A DNA stretch of 64,000 bases from Alphaproteobacteria bacterium. GTDB lineage: Bacteria > Pseudomonadota > Alphaproteobacteria > M2410. Positions 35,282 to 44,500 of this stretch are shown piece after piece. The notes beneath the pieces are model-generated. The model saw only the letters and a program-made list of their open reading frames with translations. It searched no databases and was not told the origin of the DNA. The position numbers and the translations under genes are program-made. Every line of letters starts with the position of its first letter. The first letter of the stretch is position 1. The DNA is taken from contig JAUWTJ010000001.1 of assembly GCA_030614785.1 (NCBI GenBank), positions 1 to 64,000 of the forward strand. Direction: 5' to 3'.

Positions 35282-36124
35282 ATGAAGGTAACGCGTGAGT
35301 TCAAGGGACATGAGGGCCTTACCCTTGTGGCTGATGCCTTCGGCGATCCCAAAGACCCGCCAGTACTGTTTGCTCACGGCGGCGGGCAAACCCGCCATGC
35401 CTGGGGCGGGGCAGCCGAGTCGCTTGGAAAAACCGGCTGGTATGCCGTATCGCTCGACCTTCGCGGCCACGGCGATAGCGCCTGGTGCCCCGATGGCAAA
35501 TACGGCATGGAATACTACAGCCGCGACCTTATCGAGGTCGCCGGCGTCTTCAGTCAAAAACCCTCCATCGTTGGCGCATCGCTCGGCGGTCTGGCGGCAA
35601 TGGTTGTCGAGGGTTTCATGGCGCCAGAAACGTTTCGAAGTCTGACTATGGTCGACATCACACCGCGCATGGAACAATCCGGCATTGATCAGATCATGGG
35701 TTTCATGTCCGCCAATATGGAAGACGGGTTTGCGACCCTCGAAGAAGCGGCGGATGTGATTGCCAATTTTCTTCCCCATCGCAAACGACCGAAGAACCTT
35801 GATGGCCTCTCAAAGAACCTGCGCCTTCGCGACGACGGCCGCTATCGCTGGCACTGGGACCCGGCCTTTGTCACAATTTCGACGGGAGCGCGGGAGGCCG
35901 GGAATGAAGGATATCTCGACCGGATCGCCGAAGGTGTCAAAATCCCGACCCATCTCATTCGGGGTCAACTCAGCCAGATCGTCAGCGAAGAAGCGGTACA
36001 ACATTTCCTCGAGGTCATCCCTCATGCGGCCTATACAGATATTCTTGATGCGGGCCATATGATCGCCGGCGACAAAAACGATGTCTTCAACGAAGCCGTC
36101 GCATCTTTCCTCACCTCACTTTGA
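35282..36124 (+). CDS. Alpha/beta hydrolase
   Basis: 280 aa with the complete fold: oxyanion segment FAHGGGQTRHAWGG, LDLRGHGDS, nucleophile elbow GASLGG (Ser at ~98), acid in the LIRGQLSQIV region and catalytic His in DAGHMIAG. Length and motifs match haloalkane/ester hydrolases and the hydrolase often placed beside acetoin-dehydrogenase genes. It lies about 120 bp before the E1alpha start on the same strand. Substrate unknown. Confidence 0.85.
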   Translation: MKVTREFKGHEGLTLVADAFGDPKDPPVLFAHGGGQTRHAWGGAAESLGKTGWYAVSLDLRGHGDSAWCPDGKYGMEYYSRDLIEVAGVFSQKPSIVGASLGGLAAMVVEGFMAPETFRSLTMVDITPRMEQSGIDQIMGFMSANMEDGFATLEEAADVIANFLPHRKRPKNLDGLSKNLRLRDDGRYRWHWDPAFVTISTGAREAGNEGYLDRIAEGVKIPTHLIRGQLSQIVSEEAVQHFLEVIPHAAYTDILDAGHMIAGDKNDVFNEAVASFLTSL

Positions 36125-36243
36125 CACCCCACTTTAGAACCATTCCTTAATGGCAGTAATGAGACACAATAACTTGCCCTCGTTACTCTTTGCTGGTTTT
36201 CTTGGCGAAGGAATTACTGCAAACACCGGGGAAGGCCGCCGCA

Positions 36244-37221
36244 ATGAACCTGTCCAACCTGCCAAAAGAGCGTCTTCTGGACGCCTACCGAACCATGAAG
36301 ACCATTCGTGAGTTCGAGGAACGCATTCACACCGAAAACACAACAGGTGATATAGCCGGATTTCTGCATCTCAGCGTCGGTCAGGAGGCAATCGCGGCCG
36401 GGGTCATGTCACATCTCACAACGCAGGACTATATTGCCTCAACCCATCGCGGCCACGGCCACGCCATCGCCAAGGGCAGCGATGTCAAGGCCATGATGAA
36501 AGAAATCTTTGGCAAGGCAGGCGGTCTTTGCGGCGGCAAAGGCGGGTCCATGCATATTGCCGATCTTGAGCAAGGCATGCTGGGTGCCAACGGGATTGTC
36601 GGTGCCGGCGGGCCGCTGGCCATCGGCGCAGCCCTCACCGCCAAGCTCAAAAAATCCGACGACGTTGCGGTCTGTTTTCTCGGCGACGGCGCCTCCAACC
36701 AGGGCGGCGTCTTTGAAGCCATGAACATGTCCGTCGCCCTGGGGCTCCCTGTTGTCTTTATTTTTGAAAACAACGGCTACGGAGAATTCACCGGCGCTGA
36801 TTTTTCCGTTGGTAGCAAGGACATCGCCGGGCGCGCTGCCGGCTTTGGCATTCCAACTGTCAAGGTTGACGGCACTAACTTTTTCACCATTGCCGACGCG
36901 GCCGGAACGGCTATCGACCGGGTCCGCCAGGGTTTAGGCCCACAAGGTGTTGAGGCTTTCGCCTTTCGGTTCTACGGGCACTTCGAAGGTGATCCGCAAG
37001 CCTATCGATCCAAAGACGAAATTGAAAATGTGCGTGTCGACAGCGACTGCCTCATAAATTTCCGCGCAAGTGTAGCCGAAGGCAATCGCCTTGAGATCGG
37101 TGAACTCGATGCCATTGATGCAGAAGTCGCTATTCTCATTGACGAAGCCGTCGCTGAGGCAAGAGCGGCAGACTTCCCATCGCCTGACGCCGTTCTCAAG
37201 GACGTCTACATTTCCTATTGA
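36244..37221 (+). CDS. acoA: Acetoin/pyruvate dehydrogenase-type E1 alpha subunit (TPP)
   Basis: 325 aa from ATG 36244 (MNLSNLPKERLL); the track N-terminus lacks support. The thiamine pyrophosphate motif GDGASNQGGVFEAMN...ENNGYG is intact, with the preceding TYRGHGHA-like THRGHGHAIAKG for phosphate binding and GKGGSMH. It combines with the E1 beta gene 21 bp downstream as an alpha2beta2 E1 that decarboxylates a 2-oxo substrate or cleaves acetoin. The E2 downstream is of AcoC type (lipoyl + hydrolase), which favours acetoin dehydrogenase over pyruvate dehydrogenase. No acoR or acoX is adjacent. Confidence 0.88.
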   Translation: MNLSNLPKERLLDAYRTMKTIREFEERIHTENTTGDIAGFLHLSVGQEAIAAGVMSHLTTQDYIASTHRGHGHAIAKGSDVKAMMKEIFGKAGGLCGGKGGSMHIADLEQGMLGANGIVGAGGPLAIGAALTAKLKKSDDVAVCFLGDGASNQGGVFEAMNMSVALGLPVVFIFENNGYGEFTGADFSVGSKDIAGRAAGFGIPTVKVDGTNFFTIADAAGTAIDRVRQGLGPQGVEAFAFRFYGHFEGDPQAYRSKDEIENVRVDSDCLINFRASVAEGNRLEIGELDAIDAEVAILIDEAVAEARAADFPSPDAVLKDVYISY

Positions 37222-37242
37222 TCTGACACGCGGAGAAAAATC

Positions 37243-38253
37243 ATGGCTATAAAAACCATCAGACAGGCCATCGGGGAGGCTCTTCGACTTGAAATGGCCC
37301 GCGATGAACATGTCTTTATCATGGGCGAGGATGTTGCCGGGGGACGCGGTGGAACCGGTGTCCTTGACGCTGCGGGCGGCGTCCTGGGGATCACCAAAGA
37401 CCTTCTTGAAGAGTTCGGCGAGGATCGGGTCATCGATACGCCCATTTCTGAAACAGCCATCCTTGGCTGCGCGGTCGGCGCTGCGGTCTCCGGCTCGCGC
37501 CCCGTCGCCGAACTGATGTTCAACGATTTCATGGGAGTCTGTTTCGACCCGCTTCTCAACCAGGCGGCCAAGTTCCGCTACATGTTTGGCGGCAAGGCCG
37601 AGACCCCGCTTGTGGTGCGCACCATGTATGGCGCCGGTATCAGAGCCGCCGCACAGCACTCCCAGACGCTCTATCACATGTTCACATCCGTCCCTGGCCT
37701 AAAGTGCGTCTGCCCGTCCAACGCCTATGACGCCAAGGGTCTCCTCATTCAGGCCATCCGCGATAATGATCCCGTCGTCTTCCTGGAACATAAGGCGCTC
37801 TATGATATCCCCGGTGTCGAGACGCCGGACGAGGCCTACACAATCCCCTTCGGAGAGGCAAATTTCGTCCGTGACGGTACAGATATCACGATTGTTGCCA
37901 TGGGGCTGATGGTTCACATCGCATCGGGTGTCGCCGAAGAGCTCGCCAAATCAGGCGTCTCGGTCGAAATTGTTGACCCGCGCACAACATCCCCGCTCGA
38001 TACCGACAGCATTCTTGAATCAGTTGAAAAGACCGGTCGTCTCGTCGTGATGGATGAATCTGCTGCCCGCTGCGGCTTTGCCCATGACATCGCTGCGCTT
38101 GTTGCAGACCGGGCCTTCGGTTCTCTGAAAGCACCGATCAAGACCATAACACCGCCGCATACCCCGGTCCCCTTCTCCCCTGCGCTCGAGGATGCATGGC
38201 TGCCAGGCCCGGAAGATCTCGTCAAAGCCATAACGGCGGTCATGGAGTACTGA
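37243..38253 (+). CDS. acoB: Acetoin/pyruvate dehydrogenase-type E1 beta subunit
   Basis: 336 aa, standard for E1 beta. Family blocks are IRQAIGEALRLEMARDEHVFIMGEDV at the start, ETAILGCAVGAAVSGSRPVAE and FMGVCFDPLLNQAAKFRYM. The C-terminal transketolase domain follows (ESVEKTGRLVVMDES, PPHTPVPFSP). It forms the second half of the TPP site with the upstream alpha subunit. SD GCGGAGAA before ATG. Only 5 bp separate its stop from the E2 start. Promoter shared with the E1 alpha gene. Confidence 0.9.
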   Translation: MAIKTIRQAIGEALRLEMARDEHVFIMGEDVAGGRGGTGVLDAAGGVLGITKDLLEEFGEDRVIDTPISETAILGCAVGAAVSGSRPVAELMFNDFMGVCFDPLLNQAAKFRYMFGGKAETPLVVRTMYGAGIRAAAQHSQTLYHMFTSVPGLKCVCPSNAYDAKGLLIQAIRDNDPVVFLEHKALYDIPGVETPDEAYTIPFGEANFVRDGTDITIVAMGLMVHIASGVAEELAKSGVSVEIVDPRTTSPLDTDSILESVEKTGRLVVMDESAARCGFAHDIAALVADRAFGSLKAPIKTITPPHTPVPFSPALEDAWLPGPEDLVKAITAVMEY

Positions 38254-38258
38254 TCTGC

Positions 38259-39377
38259 ATGAGCGATCCTATCAAGACCATAACAGTTCCCAAATGGGGC
38301 CTGACCATGGAAGAAGGCAAGGTGGTCACCTGGCTCGTCGCCGAAGGCGAGACCTTTTCGTCTGGCGATGAATTGCTTGAGCTCGAAACCAGCAAGATCG
38401 CCAATGTCGTCGAGGCGCAAGCAGGCGGAACGCTCCGCCGGATCGTCGCCGCGCCGGATGAAACCCTCCCCGTCGGCGCCCTGCTCGGTGTTCTGGCAGA
38501 ACCGGATGTTTCAGATGAAGAGATTGACGCTTTCATCGCCGGTTTTCAGGAGAGCTTCGTTCTCGAGGAAAAACCTGAAGACGGCGGCGCCGCAGAACCA
38601 AACTATGCGGACGTCGGAGGCTTCCGCATCGCCTGGAACGTCTCCGGCCGGGCAGACAACGACGCCACTCCCGTCCTCTTCATCCACGGCTTTGGCGGCG
38701 ATGGCAACAGCTGGCTTTTCAATCTTGCGGCTCTGTCAGTGGACCACCCGGCATATGTCATTGACCTGCCGGGCCACGGCAAATCGTCAAAACAGGTCGA
38801 CGACGGCAGCGTTGAAACCCTGGCCAAAACCGTAAGTGGGTTTCTTGATAGTATCGACGCGGAAAAATCTCACCTGGTCGGCCACTCTCTCGGCGCCGCC
38901 ATCGCGCTTGAGATCGCCAGGACCAATGAGCCGCGTGTTGCGTCTCTGACGCTTGTAGCGCCCGCCGGTCTCGGCGATACGATCAACGAGGATTTCCTTA
39001 AAGGGTTTTCCGAAGCCAATTCGCGCCGCGAGATGAAAGCAGCCATGACCTGCCTCTTCGCCGACAAGGCCCTCGTCACCCGCGATCTGGTCGATGAAAC
39101 ATTAAAATCGACCCGCATTGACGGCGCCAAAGAAGCTCTTCAGAAAATCGCCGCTGCCTGTTTTGATGGCGGCGTGCAAAAAATGCATTACGATGAGTTC
39201 CTTGCAAACACCGACCTGCCAACGCTGATCATTGTCGGGGAGAACGATGAGATCGTGCCCGTTCCCGAGGGCCACTCGTCCCATATCATCAAGGGCGCCG
39301 GACACATGCCTCATATGGAGCAGGCAAGCGAAGTGAATGACCTCATTTGCACCCACATCGCCAGATCAGAGAACTGA
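38259..39377 (+). CDS. acoC: AcoC-type E2: lipoyl domain fused to alpha/beta hydrolase
   Basis: 372 aa from ATG 38259. Residues 1-80 are a biotinyl/lipoyl domain with the modified lysine in LELETSKIANVVEA. A short acidic linker leads to an alpha/beta hydrolase (~residues 110-372) with FIHGFGGDGNSW, IDLPGHGKS, nucleophile GHSLGA, and His in GAGHMPHME. This domain pairing replaces the CoA-acyltransferase catalytic core of ordinary E2 and is diagnostic for AcoC of acetoin dehydrogenase. No peripheral E3-binding domain is visible. The E3 is likely the lpd gene at 43.1 kb, on the opposite strand. Confidence 0.92.
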   Translation: MSDPIKTITVPKWGLTMEEGKVVTWLVAEGETFSSGDELLELETSKIANVVEAQAGGTLRRIVAAPDETLPVGALLGVLAEPDVSDEEIDAFIAGFQESFVLEEKPEDGGAAEPNYADVGGFRIAWNVSGRADNDATPVLFIHGFGGDGNSWLFNLAALSVDHPAYVIDLPGHGKSSKQVDDGSVETLAKTVSGFLDSIDAEKSHLVGHSLGAAIALEIARTNEPRVASLTLVAPAGLGDTINEDFLKGFSEANSRREMKAAMTCLFADKALVTRDLVDETLKSTRIDGAKEALQKIAAACFDGGVQKMHYDEFLANTDLPTLIIVGENDEIVPVPEGHSSHIIKGAGHMPHMEQASEVNDLICTHIARSEN

Positions 39378-39391
39378 GTGGCTCTCCTGCC

Positions 39392-40147
39392 CTACTCGCT
39401 CCCCTCAGCCGCATCCGCTACCGCAGACTCAAGCCGCGTCTTGTAGGCCTCCAGCGTCCACGGCCGGCCGAGAAAATCCTCGACAAACTCCGCCGCTGGT
39501 TTTGAGCCCGCCGCTCCGAGGATCCGATTGCGATATTTTTTGGCAACCGCCTTGTCACGCAGACCTGCGACCTCGAACTGTGTGAACATATCTGACGCAA
39601 TGGCGAGCGACCATTGATAGGTATAGTAGATCGCTGAATAGCCGTTGAGATGTCCAAAGTTGGCAAACAGGTAAGTACCTCCGACATAGTCGAACACGGA
39701 ATATTTTGCGTAGAGCTCTTTCTGCAACTCGAGAAAATCGATCTCGTCGGGATTGCGATTGTAGAAATTGAGCGACACCGCAGCAAGGAAAGTTTGCCCC
39801 GCCGTACCTGTTGTCATACCAAAATCTCTCGCCGCTTTCATCCTGTTGAAGAGGTCTTCAGGAAGAACTTCATCGTCAACATTCCTCGCGAATGAACTGA
39901 CCATCTCATAGTCCCACACCCATTCTTCAAGCATCTGGGAAGGAGCTTCAACGAAGTCCCGCTCCATCGACATGCCCGAAACGCCGGACCATTCTTGCGT
40001 GCCCGAAAGCATATTGTGAATGAGGTGACCAAACTCGTGCAGGAAAGTTTCGACCTGCCCATGCTCCATGAGCCCGGCCGTTCCATCGCCACCGGCGAAA
40101 GTTACAAACAAGCGCCGACAACGGGATTTGTTTACCGATGACTCCAC
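39392..40147 (-). pseudogene. M3 lipoprotein peptidase, 3' part after a frameshift
   Basis: This frame carries the zinc site HEFGHLIH, the SMERDFVEAPSQMLEEW helix with the third ligand, and the normal C-terminus of an M3 oligopeptidase. The residues before GGDGTAGLMEHGQ (MESSVNKSRCRRL...) are out-of-frame reading of the 5' part and not real. Joining the two frames at the triple A of 40098-40100 (TTT on the coding strand) by removing one T gives the expected VCNF-AGGDG run. Expressed alone, this fragment would lack a signal peptide and the N-terminal helical half. Confidence 0.85.
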
Positions 40148-41471
40148 GTCTCAGGGGCATTGCGTAGGCATGTGTGCCCTTGCCATCGCGCGGGTGCATG
40201 TCGAGATAGAACCGGCCAATAAGATTGCCCTGGTCATAAACCTCAAAGCTCTCCACGCTGGCGTCCCAGACACTGGTCTCCCATGGGCGGAACTCGAGAT
40301 CGAAGAGATCCTCCATCAGCTGGAAAATACCGTCCCGGACATTGTCGTATTGAAAATACTGCCGGACCTGCTTGGCATCGACCTGATAGTCCTCCAGACG
40401 AATGAGCTCCGACACATAGGAGCGCTGCCACGGCATAACCTGCGTCGCGTCCGGGTCAATCTGTCGATAGCGCTCAAGCAGCCGTGCCTTTTCCTTTTCC
40501 GCTGGCGGGCGAACAACGGCAGAAATTTCGTCGATAAAATCAGCCGCAGCCGTGGCGCTGCCAATCATCCGGTCCTGCGTCACCGTTTCCGCGTAGTTCT
40601 CGTAGTCAAGAATTTGCGCCAGCTCGTAGCGCGTCTTCAAAAGGTTCCGCAGCACCTCTTCATTGATCGGATAGGCCCGGCCGCCATAGGCCATCCGCAA
40701 ATCTTTTCTGAGGTCATCATTGTGAGCGTAACTCATGATCGGGAAGTAATCCGGATAGTTGGTTGAAATCCGAATGACACCCTCCTCATCCGCTTGGTGG
40801 CCTTCGATAAAATCTTCCGGCAGTCCATCAAGCATCGCCACGTCTGTCAGCTCGACATAGCGCACATCCTCGCGGATATTCTTGCTGAAGTCCTGACCAA
40901 TGGCAAAAGACTGTTGAATCAGCTCGCGGATTTTGGCACGCGTGGTGTCATCCTTGTCGACGCCGGAGTTCCTGTAGTCCTTGATTGTCTCTTCGACGAA
41001 ATAGCGTGTTGTGGAATCTGCTTCCGACAGATCCACCTGTGCAAGCAAATCGAAGACCTCGCGACTAAGGCTTACATCCGTCCCAAGTGCCACAAAGCGC
41101 TGCACGCAATCATTACCCGCCGCGCGCATCTCCGCATCAGGGTGGACGCTCGACATGAAATAGGCCCAGCTGCCAAAGTCGCTCGGGCCGTAGTTCATAT
41201 TGTCATAGGGGCGCACAACGGAACCTATTGTCGGGATCTCTGTCGTTGCCTTCAGCGTCTCAAACTGCTTTGTCGAATAGTCGAGGGCCGCATCGCAGGC
41301 CTCCTTGAAAGCGGCAAGATCGAGCGTGGCATCCGGTCCGTCACTGATAACCCCCGGCCCGGCGGTTGCCGAAACGCGCGTAACGTCAACATCACTCGAC
41401 GGCTGCGGTTCGGAACACGATGCAAGAAGTGCCGACACGGCGACAAGGCCGGTAAAAAGCAGTTTTTTCAC
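39948..41471 (-). pseudogene. M3 lipoprotein peptidase, 5' part before a frameshift
   Basis: Starts at GTG 41471 behind SD GAGGAGA; the track N-terminus is too long. Lipoprotein signal VKKLLFTGLVAVSALLASC, then ~430 residues of the M3 helical half (for example NYPDYFPIMSYAHNDDLRKD) up to IPLSALVCNF. There the frame leaves homology (RRWRWNG...) and ends about 50 codons later without a zinc site. The catalytic half is in the +1 frame (39392..40147). Restoring one base would give a 692-aa peptidase anchored to the outer face of a membrane. The gene converges on the AcoC gene. The cause could be a real mutation or a homopolymer error. Confidence 0.85.
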
Positions 41472-41664
41472 AATTTCTCTCCTCAAGGATCTGAGCGTCA
41501 TCAACAAGTCCAAAATGTCATGATGTGTCCGCCCCGGAAACGCCCGCAAAAACCCCTTCAAAGGTCTCGAACAGTCACACACTTCCCCAAGCGCCTGCGC
41601 ATGTAAGCAGAGTCTGCCAGATTTGTCGAAGACTTCTAAACCAACCCGCTCTACCGGACCCTCA

Positions 41665-41703
41665 AAGAAAAACCGGCTGACCTCCGCAGAGACCAGCCGG
41701 TTT
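41665..41703 (-). terminator. Rho-independent terminator after the thiolase gene
   Basis: Minus strand: AACCGGCTG and CAGCCGGTT form a 9-bp stem around a 14-nt loop and run into TTTTTCTTT. It sits 24 bp past the thiolase stop. Confidence 0.85.
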
Positions 41704-41726
41704 CAAATTTTCAAACGAATGCGCCG

Positions 41727-42902
41727 TTATTGAAGGTTCTCGATAATCGTCACATTGGCAAGACCGCCGCCCTCACACATCGTCTGAAGGCCGTACTTCC
41801 CGCCTTTGACCTTGAGAGCATGAACAAGTGTCGTCATCAGTTTGGTTCCTGAAGCGCCGAGCGGATGACCCAGCGCAATGGCGCCGCCGTGAACATTGAG
41901 TTTGGCCGGGTCGGCGCCAGTTTCCTTCAGCCACGCGACAGGCACCGAGGCAAAAGCCTCGTTGACTTCGTAGAGATCAATATCATCGATGGTCATACCG
42001 GCACGCTCCAGCGCCTTTTTTGTGCCCGGGATCGGCGCTTCCAGCATGATTACCGGATCACCGCCGACAACAGTCATGGAAACGATACGGGCCATCGGCT
42101 TGAGGCCGAGTTCCTTGAGCCCGCGCTCATTGACAACCAGAACGCCCGAGGCGCCATCACAAATCTGGCTTGAGGTCGCCGCCGTGAGACTACCGTTTTC
42201 GGCAAGGATCTTCACATTGCCCATACCCTCAAGCGACACATCAAATCGGATGCCTTCGTCGGTTTTATGAATTTCTTTTTCGCCTTCTGCATTTTCAACT
42301 TCAATCGGAACAATCTCGTCTTCGAACAGCCCGCCTTGCGTCGCGGCAATGGCGCGCTGATGGCTCTCATAGCCAAAAGCGTCAAGCTGTTCACGGGTCA
42401 GATCATATTTTTTTGCCACCATTTCAGCACCGGTAAACTGGCTGAACTGAATGCCCGGGTATTTTTCACCAATACCGGGACTAACATAAAGCCCGTGGCC
42501 ATTCTTGTAGGGCAACGAGATCGGCAGGCCCATCGGTACCCGGCTCATGCTTTCAACACCGGCCGCAATGACGCAGTCCATGGTGCCGGACATAACGGCC
42601 TGAGCGGCAAAGTGCAGACTTTGTTGTGACGACCCACACTGACGATCAACAGAGGTTGCCGGAACGCTTTCTGGAAGCTTCGATGCCATGACGGCATTAC
42701 GCGCAATATTTGCTGCTTGCTCGCCCGCCTGGCCAACACAGCCCATGATCACATCTTCGACCTTCGCCGGATCAATGCCCGAACGGTCTACCAGAGCATT
42801 CAGCACCTGCGCGGCCAGATCCGCCGGATGCCAGCCTTTCAATTTGCCGTCGCGACGACCGCCAGCGGTCCGAACGGCTTCAACGATATATGCTTCGCCC
42901 AT
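41727..42902 (-). CDS. Thiolase (acetyl-CoA acetyltransferase family)
   Basis: 391 aa with both catalytic cysteines and the histidine: nucleophile Cys in DRQCGSSQQ (~residue 89), NVHGGAIALGHPLGASG with the active His, and the second Cys in TMCEGGG near the C-terminus. SD AAAGGAGA. It catalyses reversible thiolysis of 3-oxoacyl-CoA or condensation of two acetyl-CoA. Long-chain versus acetoacetyl specificity cannot be read safely; with an acyl-CoA ligase and dehydrogenase nearby, a beta-oxidation role is plausible. It lies 182 bp downstream of lpd on the same strand and has its own terminator. Confidence 0.92.
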   Translation of the reverse strand: MGEAYIVEAVRTAGGRRDGKLKGWHPADLAAQVLNALVDRSGIDPAKVEDVIMGCVGQAGEQAANIARNAVMASKLPESVPATSVDRQCGSSQQSLHFAAQAVMSGTMDCVIAAGVESMSRVPMGLPISLPYKNGHGLYVSPGIGEKYPGIQFSQFTGAEMVAKKYDLTREQLDAFGYESHQRAIAATQGGLFEDEIVPIEVENAEGEKEIHKTDEGIRFDVSLEGMGNVKILAENGSLTAATSSQICDGASGVLVVNERGLKELGLKPMARIVSMTVVGGDPVIMLEAPIPGTKKALERAGMTIDDIDLYEVNEAFASVPVAWLKETGADPAKLNVHGGAIALGHPLGASGTKLMTTLVHALKVKGGKYGLQTMCEGGGLANVTIIENLQ

Positions 42903-43084
42903 GTCTGTCTCCTTTGTGAAACCTTGTCAGCTTCTTCTAATTGTTTGTTTTTACGTTATTTTTTCGCTCGCCAGCCGTTAAAAATCCTGCAAACTGCTCA
43001 AACGCGCGCAGTATGATACGCACGATCTTCTGTGGGCTCAAGGCGCAATATGGACAGAATCCGCCAGAGAGCCCAAGGAAGCCC

Positions 43085-44485
43085 TTACATGTGCAGAACG
43101 TCACCATCCGCATCAAGCACGGCTTCATGCATCATTTCCGATAGCGTCGGATGCGGGAAAATGGTCGCCCTGAGCTCCGCTTCTGTCGTCTCAAGGGTGC
43201 GTGCGATGGTGTAGCCCTGAATGAGTTCGGTCACTTCTGCGCCAATCATATGAGCGCCGAGAAGCTCACCGGTTTTCTTGTCAAACACTGTCTTGACCAG
43301 GCCTTCAGGTTCACCCAGCGCGATCGCCTTGCCGTTCCCCATGAAGGGAAACTTGCCAACCTTCACCTCATGTCCCGCAGCCTTTGCGGCGGCCTCTGTC
43401 AGTCCAACGCTGGCAATCTGGGGTAGCGAAAAAGTGCAGCCTGGAATGTTTGCAACATTCATCGGGTGAACACCCTTCACACCGGCTATTTTCTCAACCA
43501 CCATGACGCCTTCATGACTCGCCTTGTGCGCAAGCCACGGTGGACCGGCAATATCCCCGATGGCATAAAGACCCTTGATGCCGGTTTCACACCATTCGTT
43601 GACGGTGACATGACCACGATCCACCTTCACACCCAACGCTTCCAGCCCAAGCCCCTCAACATTGCCGGTGATACCGACAGCAAGAATGACCCGGTCCGCC
43701 TTGATGTCTTCTATATCACCCTTGCCCGATTTCACTTTTGCAGTGGCCCCGGTTTTTGTCACCTTGATACTCTCGACCGTTGCCCCGGTCAGAATGCGCA
43801 TGCCCTGTTTCTCAAAGCTCTTCTGCGCCAGTTTTGAAATTTCCTCATCCTCGACCGGCAGGATCCGGTCCATGACCTCGACCACAGTGACTTCTGCGCC
43901 CAAAGTTCGAAAGAAACTGGCGAACTCAATGCCGATCGCACCGGAGCCGACTACGAGAAGAGACTTCGGCATAATGTCCGGCTGCAACGCTTCGCGGTAG
44001 GTCCAGATAATCTTGCCATCGGGCTCCAGCCCCGGCAGCGTCCTTGCCCGCGCACCGGTCGCAAGGATGATGTTCTTGCCGGAGATCTCGCTGGTCTTTC
44101 CGTCGCCATCGGTGACGCTGACCTTGCCCGGGGCGGTCAAGACACCGGTTCCCATGTACACATCGACCTTGTTCTTCTTCATCAGATGGCCAACGCCGGA
44201 GGCCAGCTGCCCGGAAACCTTGCGCGAACGTTCAACAATCTTCGAAAGGTCAAAGGTCACTTCCTTGGCCGACAAAACAAAATGATCCGCCTCCTTCATA
44301 TTCTTGTAAATCTCGGCTGAGCGCAGCAGAGCCTTGGTCGGAATACATCCCCAGTTAAGGCAAATCCCGCCCAGATGTTCCCGTTCGACAATGGCCGCCT
44401 TCAACCCGAGCTGCGACGCGCGGATCGCAGCGACATAGCCGCCCGGCCCGGAACCAATAATAACGACATCATAGGAGCTGCTCAT
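43085..44485 (-). CDS. lpd: Dihydrolipoamide dehydrogenase (E3)
   Basis: 466 aa. FAD-binding GSGPGGYVAA at the N-terminus, redox disulfide GGICLNWGCIPTKALL (Cys ~42/47), NAD-binding VVGSGAIGIEF, second FAD block YAIGDIAGPPWLAHKA, and the C-terminal active-site HPTLSEMMHEA. It reoxidises lipoyl groups of 2-oxo-acid or acetoin dehydrogenase complexes. The aco-type genes 4-8 kb away lack their own E3, so this enzyme may serve them. It starts 15 bp after the ureohydrolase stop with SD GGAAGG, so those two are probably co-transcribed. Confidence 0.95.
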   Translation of the reverse strand: MSSSYDVVIIGSGPGGYVAAIRASQLGLKAAIVEREHLGGICLNWGCIPTKALLRSAEIYKNMKEADHFVLSAKEVTFDLSKIVERSRKVSGQLASGVGHLMKKNKVDVYMGTGVLTAPGKVSVTDGDGKTSEISGKNIILATGARARTLPGLEPDGKIIWTYREALQPDIMPKSLLVVGSGAIGIEFASFFRTLGAEVTVVEVMDRILPVEDEEISKLAQKSFEKQGMRILTGATVESIKVTKTGATAKVKSGKGDIEDIKADRVILAVGITGNVEGLGLEALGVKVDRGHVTVNEWCETGIKGLYAIGDIAGPPWLAHKASHEGVMVVEKIAGVKGVHPMNVANIPGCTFSLPQIASVGLTEAAAKAAGHEVKVGKFPFMGNGKAIALGEPEGLVKTVFDKKTGELLGAHMIGAEVTELIQGYTIARTLETTEAELRATIFPHPTLSEMMHEAVLDADGDVLHM

Positions 44486-44500
44486 AGATACCTTCCAGGT

